DNA of 64,000 nt from Pseudomonas sp. CFBP13508 (GCF_005233515.1 NZ_QFZZ01000014.1:1-64000); one strand, 5' to 3'. Numbered from the stretch's first letter, positions 51,820 to 60,947 are shown. Notes: generated by a model not told the origin, from the letters alone. Program-made: numbers and translations.

Positions 51820-52377
51820 TTATTCGTCGCGGCCTTCCATCATCGTCCGTTTCAGCATCACATAAACCGCGCCGGCGCCGCCGTGGCGGGCCTGGCAGGA
51901 GCAGAAACCGAGCACTTGCGCATGCTGGCGCAGCCAGGTGTTGACGTGGCTTTTGATCATCGGCCGCTTGCCATCCAGGCGCACAGCCTTGCCATGAGTC
52001 ACGCGCACACAGCGGATTTCGAATTTGGTCGCTTCGGCGAGAAAGGCCCAAAGGGTTTCGCGGGCCTTTTCCACGCTCATGCCGTGCAAGTCGAGACTGC
52101 CTTCGAACGGGATCTGCCCGACCTTGAGCTTGCGCATCTGGCTTTCCTGCACGCCGTCGCGGGACCACATCAGCTCGTCTTCCGGGCCGACGTCGATCAC
52201 GAACTGGTCGGAGAGGCCATCAATGATAGTGGTGTCGCTGCGCACGGTGGCGGACTGACGCAGCTTGGCGATCTGCGCGCGGTCAGCCTTGGGTTTGCCG
52301 GTGTCGGCGCGGTCGTGCTTGATCGGCTTGACGCCCTGGGTCGCACTTTTGAACAGAGAAAAATCGTCGTCTTGCAT
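51820..52377 (-). CDS. Smr-domain protein (putative DNA endonuclease SmrA-like)
   Basis: I chose MQDDDFSLFKSATQGV (185 residues), preceded by GGAGG; the frame upstream is only open by chance. The Smr domain (about 95-180) shows GSLDLHGMSVEKARETL (the DLHG motif) and RVTHGKAVRLDGKRPMIKSHV, the region equivalent to the TGxG loop. Smr domains nick or cleave nucleic acid; recent family knowledge links some to ribosome rescue. This protein has only a short N-terminal extension, as in SmrA/YdaL-type proteins. It lies 77 bp upstream of folE on the same strand. The exact function is unknown. Confidence 0.88.
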   Translation of the reverse strand: MQDDDFSLFKSATQGVKPIKHDRADTGKPKADRAQIAKLRQSATVRSDTTIIDGLSDQFVIDVGPEDELMWSRDGVQESQMRKLKVGQIPFEGSLDLHGMSVEKARETLWAFLAEATKFEIRCVRVTHGKAVRLDGKRPMIKSHVNTWLRQHAQVLGFCSCQARHGGAGAVYVMLKRTMMEGRDE

Positions 52378-52421
52378 GTCAGCCTCCGCGAAGGGCGGCC
52401 AGTTTACCCAAGTCGACAGAA

Positions 52422-52448
52422 AACGGCCCGGCAAAAAGCCAGGCCGTT
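52422..52448 (-). terminator. Terminator of the small membrane-protein gene
   Basis: AACGGCC and GGCCGTT (52422-52428 / 52442-52448) form a stem extended inward by partly pairing bases, followed on the minus strand by TTCTG. The T-run is weak. Confidence 0.6.
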
Positions 52449-52451
52449 GGG

Positions 52452-52772
52452 TCAGTCGTGTTTTTTCATCAGATGCGGGGACATGTTCAGTTCCCGCGAT
52501 TGCCGTGCGCGACGGCGGCAGCGGCGCCACAGAGCAACGCCGAAGTAGAGAAACAGCAAGCCGACGGCAAGCATGATTGCCGAGCCCAGCGGTGATGCGT
52601 TCAGGTCACCCAGCGCCGGCGGGCGGCCGAGCAGGCTGGCGGCGCCGGCCATCGCCAGCAGCACGCCGAACGTCGCCAGAATGGCCGAGATCGCCGCGCC
52701 AAATCGAAAACGCCAGTTGCTTTGGCCTTTGGGCCGCAAACGGCGTGCGTCAAATCCATCGGATAACTTCAT
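52452..52772 (-). CDS. Small two-helix membrane protein of unknown function
   Basis: This 106-residue protein starts at MKLSDGFDARR, directly after GAGGAAGGTCGGA; the TTG five codons upstream is less likely. Two hydrophobic segments (FGAAISAILATFGVLLAMAGAA and GSAIMLAVGLLFLYFGVALW) are followed by an Arg-rich tail (RRCRRRARQSRE), which should lie in the cytoplasm. I do not recognise a family. It lies between the Smr and isochorismatase-like genes on the same strand with separate spacing. Confidence 0.65.
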   Translation of the reverse strand: MKLSDGFDARRLRPKGQSNWRFRFGAAISAILATFGVLLAMAGAASLLGRPPALGDLNASPLGSAIMLAVGLLFLYFGVALWRRCRRRARQSRELNMSPHLMKKHD

Positions 52773-52903
52773 TCCGACCTTCCTCAATGGTATCGGCCCT
52801 TCGACCGGGAGTTGACCGGGTTGTTCCTGAGGCTATGGCATTTGCGGCAAATCAGCGGATATAGCGGATGAGCGGCGCCAATGCACCGCTCACAAGGGCA
52901 GGA

Positions 52904-53494
52904 TCAGATCAAGTCCTGAGTCTTGGCCAGCGTGGCGAAGTTGTCAGCCATGATCGCCATTTCCGCTTCCTGTACGCGTTCGGCGCTGAGCACGCCGCCC
53001 TTGAAAGGCAGATCGCGGGTCGCGCAGGCGTCTTCAACCAGGGTGCAGCGGAAACCGAGGTTCTTCGCCGCGCGCACGGTGGTGCTGACGCTGGAGTGAC
53101 TCATGAAACCGCAAACGATCAGGTCCAGCGAGCCGAGATTCTGCAGGCGCTCGAGCAGTTCGGTGCCATGGAACGCGCTCGGCAGCAGTTTGCCGATAAT
53201 GGTTTCATCGCCTTGCGGTTCGAGACCGGGGATGAATTCGCCACGTTCGCCCTGCGGGTCGAACAGGCCACCAACGGTGCCGAGATGACGCACGTGCACG
53301 ATCGGCCGACCGGCGGCACGGGCTGCGGCAACCACTTGTTTGATGTTCGCGACGGCCGCGTCCATGCCGCTCAGGGCCAGCGGGCCACTGAGATATTCTT
53401 TCTGGGCATCGATGATGACCACGGTGGCATGGCTCAGTGTGGCCGCTGCGTAACCGCGGCCGCTGAGTTGAAACATCGTTTTTGGAACGGACAT
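52904..53494 (-). CDS. Isochorismatase-like cysteine hydrolase
   Basis: I chose MSVPKTMFQLSGRGY (196 residues); the frame is open 46 codons further but without a ribosome site. The family triad can be traced: VVIIDAQKEYLSG (Asp), GKLLPSAFHGTELLERL (Lys), and DLIVCGFMSHSSVSTTVRAA (Cys, with the cis-peptide Gly-Phe-Met). Related enzymes hydrolyse nicotinamide, isochorismate or N-carbamoyl amides. No neighbour points to a substrate. It stands apart, divergent from prmB. Confidence 0.88.
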   Translation of the reverse strand: MSVPKTMFQLSGRGYAAATLSHATVVIIDAQKEYLSGPLALSGMDAAVANIKQVVAAARAAGRPIVHVRHLGTVGGLFDPQGERGEFIPGLEPQGDETIIGKLLPSAFHGTELLERLQNLGSLDLIVCGFMSHSSVSTTVRAAKNLGFRCTLVEDACATRDLPFKGGVLSAERVQEAEMAIMADNFATLAKTQDLI

Positions 53495-53733
53495 TCTGGG
53501 GCTCCTCGGGGTGGGGCTTTTGCGACATTGTCCTCTGGCTGAGCGGTTCTGTGAATCGCTACCATCGTAGGCGCCGTCGTTCTTGGCCTGCAGCCTTGTC
53601 AAGTTACACGTTCCGTTCAATGCCTGATGCAAAAAAAAGAAATCTCCTACCGTTGCCGCGCGGTTTTTCCTGCGTCGTCGTCGCGCGTTTTGGCTGGTAG
53701 AATCGCCAGTCGTTTTTTCTGGAGTTCTACGCC

Positions 53734-54642
53734 GTGATCACTTCCCGACTTCGTACCCTGCGCGACCACATCCGTTGGGCCGTCAGCCGCTTCCATGGGG
53801 AGGATCTGTTTTTCGGCCACGGCACCGACAACGCCTGGGACGAGGCGCGTCAGCTGGTGCTGGGCGCTTTGCACCTGCCGTGGGAAATCGCCGACAGCTA
53901 TCTTGATTGCGCGCTGGAGGACGACGAACTGGTCAATCTGCAGCGCTTGCTCAAGCGCCGCATCGAAGATCGCGTTCCCACCGCCTACCTGCTCGGTGAA
54001 GCGTGGTTCTGCGGCATGTCGTTCATCGTCGACCCGCGCGTGCTGATCCCGCGTTCGCCGATCGGTGAGCTGATCGAAAACCGCTTTGCGCCGTGGATCG
54101 GCAACGAACCGGCGCGAATTCTCGACCTGTGCACGGGTTCCGGCTGCATCGGCATTGCCTGCGCGTACGAGTTCCAGAACGCCGAAGTGGTGCTCGCGGA
54201 TCTGTCGTTCGAAGCGCTGGAAGTGGCCAACCAGAACATCGAGCGCCATGGCGTCGATGAGCGCGTCTATACCGTGCAGGGTGATGGTTTCGATGGCCTG
54301 CCGGGGCAGCGTTTTGACCTGATCGTATCGAACCCGCCCTACGTCGACGCGGAAGATTTCGCCGACATGCCGGACGAATATCAGCACGAGCCGGAACTGG
54401 GCCTGGCCTGCGGAGATGATGGTCTGAATCTGGTCCGGCGCATGCTCGCCGAAGCGGCTGATCACCTGACCGAGAAAGGTTTGTTGATTGTCGAGGTGGG
54501 CAACAGCCAGGTGCACGTCGAGGCGTTGTACCCGGAAGTCGATTTCGCCTGGCTGGAGTTCCAGCGCGGCGGGCATGGCGTGTTCATGCTGACAGCCGAG
54601 CAGTGCCGCGCGCATCAGGCCCTGTTCGCCTCCCGCGTCTAA
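53734..54642 (+). CDS. prmB: 50S ribosomal protein L3 glutamine methyltransferase
   Basis: This 302-residue SAM-dependent enzyme methylates a Gln of ribosomal protein L3. GTG start, with GGAG 10 bp upstream. The N-terminal helical domain (about 1-110) precedes the Rossmann core: ILDLCTGSGCIGIACAYEF (SAM loop, about 130-148), and the catalytic IVSNPPYVDAEDF, the NPPY motif of Gln/Asn methyltransferases. DEYQHEPELGLACG separates PrmB from PrmC. As I recall, prmB lies next to aroC in Pseudomonas, as it does here within 2 kb. Confidence 0.95.
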   Translation: MITSRLRTLRDHIRWAVSRFHGEDLFFGHGTDNAWDEARQLVLGALHLPWEIADSYLDCALEDDELVNLQRLLKRRIEDRVPTAYLLGEAWFCGMSFIVDPRVLIPRSPIGELIENRFAPWIGNEPARILDLCTGSGCIGIACAYEFQNAEVVLADLSFEALEVANQNIERHGVDERVYTVQGDGFDGLPGQRFDLIVSNPPYVDAEDFADMPDEYQHEPELGLACGDDGLNLVRRMLAEAADHLTEKGLLIVEVGNSQVHVEALYPEVDFAWLEFQRGGHGVFMLTAEQCRAHQALFASRV

Positions 54643-54644
54643 AG

Positions 54645-54710
54645 GCTTCGCGAGCAGGCTCGCTCCCACATTGGAATGCATTCCCCTGTGGAAGCGAGCC
54701 TGCTCGCGAA
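54645..54710. repeat. REP pair, GCGAGCAGGCTCGC family
   Basis: GCTTCGCGAGCAGGCTCGCTC... and an inverted copy with one changed base (GTGGAAGCGAGCC) are separated by about 16 bp. It lies between convergent genes right after the prmB stop. Confidence 0.92.
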
Positions 54711-54734
54711 TGGCCGCGACGCGGTCTCAAGCCC

Positions 54735-55526
54735 TCAGCGGTGCGTAGCAATCCAGATCAACAACCCCGCCTGAAACACCGCAAACGCCACCAGACACGT
54801 AATGGTGAAGCGCAACCCGGCATCTTCACGCTTGAACTTGCTGACTTTCTCTTCCTGTTTTTTCAGCTTCACTTCCTGCTCGGCCAGATTCTGTTCGGCC
54901 TGCTGCAGCATCTGCGCGGCTTCAAGAATCTCGACGATCTGCAACTTTTCGCTGTTCCAGTCACCTAGCAGATCACCGACCTGCACAGCCTTGATGCTGC
55001 CTTTCAGATGCTGAGCATCGGCGTAAGCCACATCGAAACCGTGCACGCGCAGGAAATGGTCGCGGCGCAAGCGAGTGTCTTCGTTTAGCGCATCCTTGTT
55101 GTTCAGGTCGATGCCGTCGACGGTGTAGCCGGGCCAGCGTTTTTTCGCCCAGTTGATGCCTTGCGCGGCCATGAAGCGGCCGATACCACGATTCAGCGGT
55201 TCAATCTGCAAGCCACTGTCGGGACCGAAACTCACACGTTTGGTCGCATGGTCGACCCACACATCGAGATGGTTTTGTTCTTTGCGCACACGCTGGTTGG
55301 GCAGTTTGATCGCCATGCGCATCAGGCTGCGTTCTTTGCTGTTGCGCTCGGCGTAACCGAACTCGACAAAGCGCAACGGCCGGCCGCCGGTGTTGCGGTC
55401 GGTCTGCAGCGGCGCCAGGCGGAGCATCTTGTGGTGCTCGGCCTGAACATCCGCCCACGGCAGTTCGACCGCTGGCGGTGCGTCTTTTTCAGCGCTGGTG
55501 TCGGGTGAAGTCTGGGTTTCAGTCAT
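54735..55526 (-). CDS. Conserved-looking hypothetical protein with C-terminal coiled coil and membrane anchor
   Basis: This 263-residue protein has a mostly hydrophilic first part (about 35-190) with no motif I recognise, then a heptad-like stretch AAQMLQQAEQNLAEQEVKLKK (about 200-235) and one C-terminal transmembrane helix, TITCLVAFAVFQAGLLIWIA. This layout suggests a tail-anchored cytoplasmic protein. AGGATC lies upstream of the ATG. It is convergent with prmB and precedes an alpha/beta hydrolase gene running the same way with a 98-bp gap. No function is proposed. Confidence 0.7.
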   Translation of the reverse strand: MTETQTSPDTSAEKDAPPAVELPWADVQAEHHKMLRLAPLQTDRNTGGRPLRFVEFGYAERNSKERSLMRMAIKLPNQRVRKEQNHLDVWVDHATKRVSFGPDSGLQIEPLNRGIGRFMAAQGINWAKKRWPGYTVDGIDLNNKDALNEDTRLRRDHFLRVHGFDVAYADAQHLKGSIKAVQVGDLLGDWNSEKLQIVEILEAAQMLQQAEQNLAEQEVKLKKQEEKVSKFKREDAGLRFTITCLVAFAVFQAGLLIWIATHR

Positions 55527-55624
55527 AACGGCGAGATCCTGTCCAAGCCCTGCTTGCCGCCAGACGTTGCGCTGGCGACAAAGGCTTATCGGCCGTTTTT
55601 CGTGAGGCTGGAGGGTAAACGCAG

Positions 55625-56578
55625 TTAACTTGCACGAATTCCGTCAATAAATTCGATGACGGCGGCGCCCAGTTCGGCGGCCAGTGGCAAATTCGGGTCC
55701 TTGTAGGAGGCCAATTGCCGCTTCATATCGTTATGAACGATGCGCAGCACATGGTTCATGCCTTCGATCACCGTCAGTTGCGCGTCCGGTTTCGCTGCCT
55801 TGAGCAGCTTCGCGTCCTCGGTGCCGACTTGAATGTCGTTGCTGCCCTGGACGATCAGTGCCGGCATTTTCAGCTGGGCAAAGGCTTGCGCCGGGTCCTG
55901 ACGGAACAGCGAAATCAGGTACGGCTGCACGCTCGGGCGAAAGATCACCTGCAACGGTTGCGGCACGTTGTCATCGGTATGGCCAGCCTTGAGGCTGTCG
56001 AGCAGTTCGTTGCTGCGCAGCATCAATGGTGGCGGCAGGCTGCGCGCCAATTGCTCGCGAATCACTTCATCGACCGGCCGCGCGCTGCCGGACAGCGAGA
56101 TCACCGCCGCTGCGTCCAGCTTCGGCGCAGCGAGGCTGGCAATCAGCGCGCCTTCGCTGTGGCCGAGCAGAATCAGTTTGCCGAAACGCGGATCGGCCTT
56201 GAGCTTCTGCCCCCAGGCCACGGCGTCCGCCGCATAGCCCTCGACTGACAGCTCACGTTCATCGGGAGCGGCCGCCAGACTCGCCGCGACGCCGCGCTTG
56301 TCGTAGCGCACGCTGGCGATGTTGTGTTTGGCCAGCACCCAGGCCAAGCGCTTGAGGCTGTCATTGCGCCCGCCGTCGGGGTTGTTTCCGTCGCGATCTG
56401 TAGGACCCGAGCCAGAAATCATCAGAACAATCGGCACCGGGTTGTCGGACTTGGGCAGCAACAGCGAGCCGAAAAGTTCGCCGCTGCCGGTGTCCAGAGT
56501 GACCGGGCGCTGTAGGACTGTCGCTTGGGCAAAGCCGGTAAAGAGGGTAAGACTCAAGATCAGAACTCGCAGCATCAT
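55625..56578 (-). CDS. Exported alpha/beta hydrolase
   Basis: I chose MMLRVLILSLTLFTGFAQA as start (317 residues), which gives a complete signal peptide; the frame is open 15 codons further. The mature protein has the oxyanion-side motif MISGSGPTDRDGN, the nucleophile elbow LLGHSEGALIA (Ser) and MNHVLR near the C-terminus with the catalytic His. An Asp in VQGSNDIQVG completes the triad. This resembles the periplasmic serine aminopeptidase/esterase-like hydrolases. The substrate is unknown. It is divergent from aroC. Confidence 0.85.
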   Translation of the reverse strand: MMLRVLILSLTLFTGFAQATVLQRPVTLDTGSGELFGSLLLPKSDNPVPIVLMISGSGPTDRDGNNPDGGRNDSLKRLAWVLAKHNIASVRYDKRGVAASLAAAPDERELSVEGYAADAVAWGQKLKADPRFGKLILLGHSEGALIASLAAPKLDAAAVISLSGSARPVDEVIREQLARSLPPPLMLRSNELLDSLKAGHTDDNVPQPLQVIFRPSVQPYLISLFRQDPAQAFAQLKMPALIVQGSNDIQVGTEDAKLLKAAKPDAQLTVIEGMNHVLRIVHNDMKRQLASYKDPNLPLAAELGAAVIEFIDGIRAS

Positions 56579-56708
56579 CACGCCATCATTGGTCAAGGTG
56601 CCGGTTGGACTCGCCAGCACCACTAAGGTTCGAGGATGAACTACTCGGTTAGCCTGCGTATACTGGCGCGCATCAAGAATTCGGGTTTGATTTCACGGAG
56701 CGTCCTGC

Positions 56709-57800
56709 ATGTCCGGCAATACCTACGGCAAGTTGTTCACTGTCACCACCGCTGGCGAAAGCCATGGTCCGGCGTTGGTCGCCATTGTCGACGGCTGCCC
56801 GCCGGGCCTGGAGATTTCCCTGGAAGATCTGCAGCGCGACCTCGATCGCCGCAAGCCTGGCACCAGCCGCCACACCACCCAGCGCCAGGAAGCCGATGAA
56901 GTCGAAATCCTCTCCGGCGTGTTCGAGGGCCGCACCACCGGTTGCTCGATCGGCCTGCTGATTCGCAACACCGACCAGAAGTCCAAGGACTACTCGGCGA
57001 TCAAGGACCTGTTCCGCCCGGCTCACGCCGACTACACCTATCACCACAAATACGGCGAGCGCGATTATCGCGGCGGTGGCCGCAGTTCGGCGCGGGAAAC
57101 CGCCATGCGCGTAGCGGCCGGTGCGATCGCCAAGAAGTATCTGGCCAGTCAGGGCATCGTCATTCGCGGTTACATGAGCCAGCTCGGCCCGATCGAAATT
57201 CCGTTCAAGACCTGGGATTCGGTCGAAGAAAACGCCTTCTTCAGCCCTGACATGGACAAGGTCCCGGAGCTGGAAGCGTACATGGACCAGTTGCGCCGCG
57301 ATCAGGACTCGGTCGGGGCGAAGATCACCGTGGTCGCCGAAGGCGTGATGCCGGGTCTGGGCGAGCCGATCTTCGATCGCCTCGACGCCGAACTGGCCCA
57401 CGCGCTGATGAGCATCAACGCGGTCAAAGGCGTGGAGATCGGCGCCGGTTTCGCCTGTGTCGCCCAGCGCGGCACCGAGCATCGCGATGAACTGACGCCG
57501 GAAGGATTCCTCAGCAACAACGCCGGCGGCATCCTCGGTGGCATCTCGTCCGGCCAGCCAATCGTTGCGCATCTGGCATTGAAACCGACCTCGAGCATCA
57601 CCACCCCGGGCCGCTCGATCGACGTGAATGGCAACCCGGTCGATGTGATCACCAAGGGTCGTCACGACCCATGCGTCGGCATCCGCGCGACACCGATCGC
57701 CGAAGCGATGATGGCCATCGTGCTGATGGATCACCTGCTGCGCCACCGTGGGCAGAACGCCGATGTGCGCGTGAGCACGCCGGTGCTGGGCCAGCTCTGA
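56709..57800 (+). CDS. aroC: Chorismate synthase
   Basis: This 363-residue FMN-dependent enzyme makes chorismate from EPSP in the last step of the shikimate pathway. Conserved signatures are TTAGESHGPALVAIVDGCPPG near the N-terminus (split by key Gly/Glu/Ser/His), GRSSARETAMRVAAGAIAKK, and GGISSGQPIVAHLALKPTSS. Both active-site His are present. The ATG is preceded by CGGAG. It is followed 34 bp later by an MFS gene on the same strand, perhaps in one transcript. Confidence 0.97.
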   Translation: MSGNTYGKLFTVTTAGESHGPALVAIVDGCPPGLEISLEDLQRDLDRRKPGTSRHTTQRQEADEVEILSGVFEGRTTGCSIGLLIRNTDQKSKDYSAIKDLFRPAHADYTYHHKYGERDYRGGGRSSARETAMRVAAGAIAKKYLASQGIVIRGYMSQLGPIEIPFKTWDSVEENAFFSPDMDKVPELEAYMDQLRRDQDSVGAKITVVAEGVMPGLGEPIFDRLDAELAHALMSINAVKGVEIGAGFACVAQRGTEHRDELTPEGFLSNNAGGILGGISSGQPIVAHLALKPTSSITTPGRSIDVNGNPVDVITKGRHDPCVGIRATPIAEAMMAIVLMDHLLRHRGQNADVRVSTPVLGQL

Positions 57801-57834
57801 TGGCTGCGCTCAAAGCCGTCGCGGCATAACCGGC

Positions 57835-58980
57835 GTGGCGGCGCTTCCTTACTGGCGGCTGTCCAGTTTCTATCTGTTCTATTTCGCCTTGCTCGGTTCG
57901 ACAGCGCCGTTTCTGGCGCTGTACTTCGATCACCTCGGCTTCAGTGCCGCGCGCATCGGCGAGTTGGTGGCGATTCCGATGCTGATGCGCTGCGTGGCGC
58001 CGAACATCTGGGGCTGGCTCGGCGATTACACCGGCAGGCGTCTGGCCATCGTGCGCTTTGGCGCGGTGTGCACGTTGCTGACCTTTTCGCTGATCTTCGT
58101 CAGCCAGACCTACGCCTGGCTGGCGATGGTCATGGCCCTGCATGCGTTCTTCTGGCACGCGGTACTGCCGCAGTTCGAAGTCATCACCCTGGCGCATCTG
58201 CAGGGGCAGACCTCGCGCTACAGCCAGATTCGGCTGTGGGGCTCGATCGGTTTCATCATTACCGTGGTAGTGCTGGGGCGGCTGTTCGAATGGCTGAGTC
58301 TGGACATCTACCCGGCGGCGCTGGTGCTGATCATGGCCGGTATTGTCCTGAGTAGCCTGTGGGTGCCGAATGCGCAACCGGCGCAAGGCAACCGGCCGGC
58401 GGGCGAGGGCTTTCTCAGGCAATTGCGCCATCCCGGCGTGTTGGCGTTTTATGCCTGCGTCGCGCTGATGCAGGTGAGCCACGGGCCTTATTACACCTTT
58501 CTGACTCTGCACCTTGAACGCCTCGGTTACAGCCGTGGCGTCATCGGCATGCTCTGGGCCGTCGGTGTGGTGGCGGAAGTGCTGATGTTCATGGCCATGA
58601 GTCGCATTCTGGCGCGCTTTTCCCTGCGCCGGGTGCTGCTGGCGAGTTTTCTGCTGGCGGCGTTGCGCTGGGTGCTGCTCGGTTCGTTTGCGGAGTTTCT
58701 CTGGGTGCTGTTGTTCGCCCAAGTGCTGCACGCAGCGACTTTCGGCAGCTTTCATGCGGCTGCCATCGCTTTCGTGCAACGTAGTTTCGGCGCCCGCCAG
58801 CAAGGTCAGGGCCAGGCGCTGTATGCGGCACTGGCCGGCACCGGCGGGGCGCTCGGCGCGCTGTATTCCGGCTACAGCTGGAATGCCCTTGGCGCGACAT
58901 TGACCTTTAGTATTGCCAGTCTCGCAGCGCTTGCCGCTGCCGTTATCATTGCCACATGTATGCAAGAGGACAGGCCATGA
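57835..58980 (+). CDS. MFS transporter (HCAT/phenylpropionate- or nucleoside-transporter-like)
   Basis: This 381-residue inner-membrane protein with about 12 helices starts at GTG. The N-terminal LSSFYLFYFALLGSTAPFLALYF and GWLGDYTGRRLAIVRFG are typical of the PPP/HCAT-type major-facilitator group; RYSQIRLWGSIGFI is a further mark. The stop overlaps the mtnB start by 4 bp (ATGA), so it is co-translated with the methionine-salvage genes. This raises the possibility of transport of methylthioribose or a related metabolite, but the gene may also belong with aroC. The substrate is unproven. Confidence 0.88.
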   Translation: MAALPYWRLSSFYLFYFALLGSTAPFLALYFDHLGFSAARIGELVAIPMLMRCVAPNIWGWLGDYTGRRLAIVRFGAVCTLLTFSLIFVSQTYAWLAMVMALHAFFWHAVLPQFEVITLAHLQGQTSRYSQIRLWGSIGFIITVVVLGRLFEWLSLDIYPAALVLIMAGIVLSSLWVPNAQPAQGNRPAGEGFLRQLRHPGVLAFYACVALMQVSHGPYYTFLTLHLERLGYSRGVIGMLWAVGVVAEVLMFMAMSRILARFSLRRVLLASFLLAALRWVLLGSFAEFLWVLLFAQVLHAATFGSFHAAAIAFVQRSFGARQQGQGQALYAALAGTGGALGALYSGYSWNALGATLTFSIASLAALAAAVIIATCMQEDRP

Positions 58981-59603
58981 GCCTTAGCCGTGAACAGCTC
59001 GCCCAGCAGATCGTTGACGCCGGGCGTTTTCTATATGGCCGTGGCTGGTCGCCAGCCACCAGCAGCAACTATTCGACGCGCCTGTCGCCGAGCGAAGCGC
59101 TGTTGACCGTATCGGGCAAGCACAAGGGCCAGTTGGGTGTGGATGACGTGCTCGCTACCGATCTGTCCGGCAATAGCCTGGAGCCGGGCAAGAAACCCTC
59201 CGCCGAAACCTTGCTGCATACCCAACTCTACAGTTGGCGCGCGGAGATCGGTGCGGTGCTGCACACCCATTCGGTGAATGCCACGGTGCTGTCGCGCCTG
59301 ACTCCGCAAGACTTCATCGAGTTCGAAGATTACGAATTGCAGAAAGCCTTCAGCGGCATCTCGACTCATGAATCGCGGGTGCGTGTACCGATTTTCGACA
59401 ACGATCAGGACATTGCGCGCCTCGCCGCCAAGGTGCAGCCTTGGCTCGACGCCCATCCTGATTGCGTCGGTTATCTGATTCGCGGCCATGGTCTCTACAC
59501 CTGGGGCGCGCAGATGAGCGACGCGCTGCGGCAGATCGAGGCCTTTGAATTCCTGTTTGAATGCGAGTTGAAAACCCGCAGCGTCATGAACCGCCAAGGC
59601 TGA
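58977..59603 (+). CDS. mtnB: Methylthioribulose-1-phosphate dehydratase
   Basis: This 208-residue zinc enzyme of the class II aldolase fold dehydrates methylthioribulose-1-phosphate to the diketo intermediate. HTQLY and VLHTHSVNATVLS carry the metal His; GHGLYTWG provides the third His. GWSPATSSNYSTRL is the N-terminal family mark. I chose MSLSREQLAQQ, whose ATG overlaps the MFS stop and follows AGAGGACAGG. It is followed by mtnD and mtnC, giving steps 2-4 of the methionine salvage route; mtnA is not in the window. Confidence 0.95.
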   Translation: MSLSREQLAQQIVDAGRFLYGRGWSPATSSNYSTRLSPSEALLTVSGKHKGQLGVDDVLATDLSGNSLEPGKKPSAETLLHTQLYSWRAEIGAVLHTHSVNATVLSRLTPQDFIEFEDYELQKAFSGISTHESRVRVPIFDNDQDIARLAAKVQPWLDAHPDCVGYLIRGHGLYTWGAQMSDALRQIEAFEFLFECELKTRSVMNRQG

Positions 59604-59695
59604 GTTCACCAGAAACAGCCCGTTTGCCTGATGCCACGCGGCGCCCGACCGGTCTTGAAGAGCCGGACGGCGCCGCCGCTACCGAGGAATTGCCC

Positions 59696-60241
59696 ATGAG
59701 CAGCCTGTCCGTTTATCACGTTTCCAGCCCTGAGATTCCCAACAAGGTGCTGACCCATTTCGAAGATATCGCCTCGACGCTGGCCGAGCAGGGCGTGCGG
59801 TTCGACCGCTGGCAGGCCGGCGCGAAGATCCAGCCCGGCGCCAGTCAGGAAGAGGTCATCAGCGCTTATAAAGAGCAGATCGACAAACTGATGACCGAGC
59901 GCGGTTACATCACCGTCGATGTGATCAGCCTCAACAGCGACCATCCGCAAAAAGCCGAACTGCGCGCCAAGTTCCTCGAAGAGCACCGTCACGGCGAAGA
60001 CGAAGTGCGATTTTTCGTCGCCGGTCGTGGCTTGTTTACCCTGCACATCGACGATTACGTCTATGCCGTTCTTTGTGAGAAGAACGACCTGATCTCGGTT
60101 CCGGCCGGCACCAAGCACTGGTTCGACATGGGCGAACATCCGCACTTCGTGGCGATCCGTCTGTTCAACAACCCGGAAGGCTGGGTTGCCAATTTCACCG
60201 GCGAAGACATCGCCGGCCGCTTCCCGCGTCTGGAGGACTGA
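59696..60241 (+). CDS. mtnD: Acireductone dioxygenase
   Basis: This 181-residue cupin oxidises acireductone to the keto acid precursor of methionine, or to an off-pathway product when nickel is bound. The metal ligands are in EEHRHGEDEVRFFVAG (His, His, Glu) with a further His in AGTKHWFDMG. I chose MSSLSVYHVS after GAGGAATTG; the frame upstream continues from mtnB's end without a start signal. There are 92 bp between mtnB and mtnD and 4 bp between mtnD and mtnC. Confidence 0.96.
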   Translation: MSSLSVYHVSSPEIPNKVLTHFEDIASTLAEQGVRFDRWQAGAKIQPGASQEEVISAYKEQIDKLMTERGYITVDVISLNSDHPQKAELRAKFLEEHRHGEDEVRFFVAGRGLFTLHIDDYVYAVLCEKNDLISVPAGTKHWFDMGEHPHFVAIRLFNNPEGWVANFTGEDIAGRFPRLED

Positions 60242-60245
60242 AATC

Positions 60246-60929
60246 GTGTCGATCAAAGCCATTCTCACCGACATCGAAGGCACCACCAGCGCGGTGAGTT
60301 TCGTCTTCGACGTGCTGTTTCCCTACGCCGCCAAACATTTGCCGGACTTTGTGCGGCAGAACGCTTCGCATGCTGATGTCGCCGAACAGCTCGACGCCGT
60401 GCGCCGTGACAGCAACGAGGCGCAGGCCGATGTTGAACGGGTTGTTGAAATCCTCTTGAGCTGGATCGCCGAAGACCGCAAAGCCACGCCGCTCAAGGCA
60501 TTGCAGGGCATGGTCTGGGCGCAGGGCTATCAGGCCGGGCAGTTGAAGGGGCATGTCTATCCTGATGCTGTTGAAGCGCTGCAACGTTGGCATGCGGCCG
60601 GTTATCAACTGTTTGTTTACTCGTCCGGCTCGATCCAGGCGCAGAAACTGATCTTCGGTTGCTCGGAGGCGGGGGATCTGACACCGCTGTTCAGCGGCTA
60701 TTTCGACACCACATCAGGGCCGAAGCGTGAGGCGCAGTCCTACCGCAACATTCAGCGGGCGGTGGGTGTTGAAGCCGATGAAATCCTGTTCCTCTCGGAT
60801 ATCGTCGAAGAGCTCGACGCTGCCCAGTCGGCCGGCATGAAAACCTGCGGCCTGGCGCGTGAAGGCGGGGAGCTGGCAGGGCACGTGACGGTGGACAGCT
60901 TTACCGGAATCGAACCGGAAGCGTTCTGA
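60246..60929 (+). CDS. mtnC: Enolase-phosphatase E1
   Basis: This 227-residue bifunctional HAD enzyme enolises and dephosphorylates the diketo intermediate to acireductone, the substrate of MtnD. Motifs: KAILTDIEGTTSAVSFV (the first Asp of HAD motif I with the family's IEGTT), VYSSGSIQAQKLIFG (motif II) and ILFLSDIVEELDAAQ (motif IV). GTG start after GGAGG, just 4 bp from the mtnD stop. Last gene of the salvage operon, followed by a degenerate REP pair and a terminator. Confidence 0.96.
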   Translation: MSIKAILTDIEGTTSAVSFVFDVLFPYAAKHLPDFVRQNASHADVAEQLDAVRRDSNEAQADVERVVEILLSWIAEDRKATPLKALQGMVWAQGYQAGQLKGHVYPDAVEALQRWHAAGYQLFVYSSGSIQAQKLIFGCSEAGDLTPLFSGYFDTTSGPKREAQSYRNIQRAVGVEADEILFLSDIVEELDAAQSAGMKTCGLAREGGELAGHVTVDSFTGIEPEAF

Positions 60930-60947
60930 CCATTGCACACATCCCTG

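Noticed and set aside
57649..58965. 438-codon open frame on the minus strand
   Set aside because: Opposite aroC and the MFS gene, with a His/Gln/Arg-rich product and no ribosome site.
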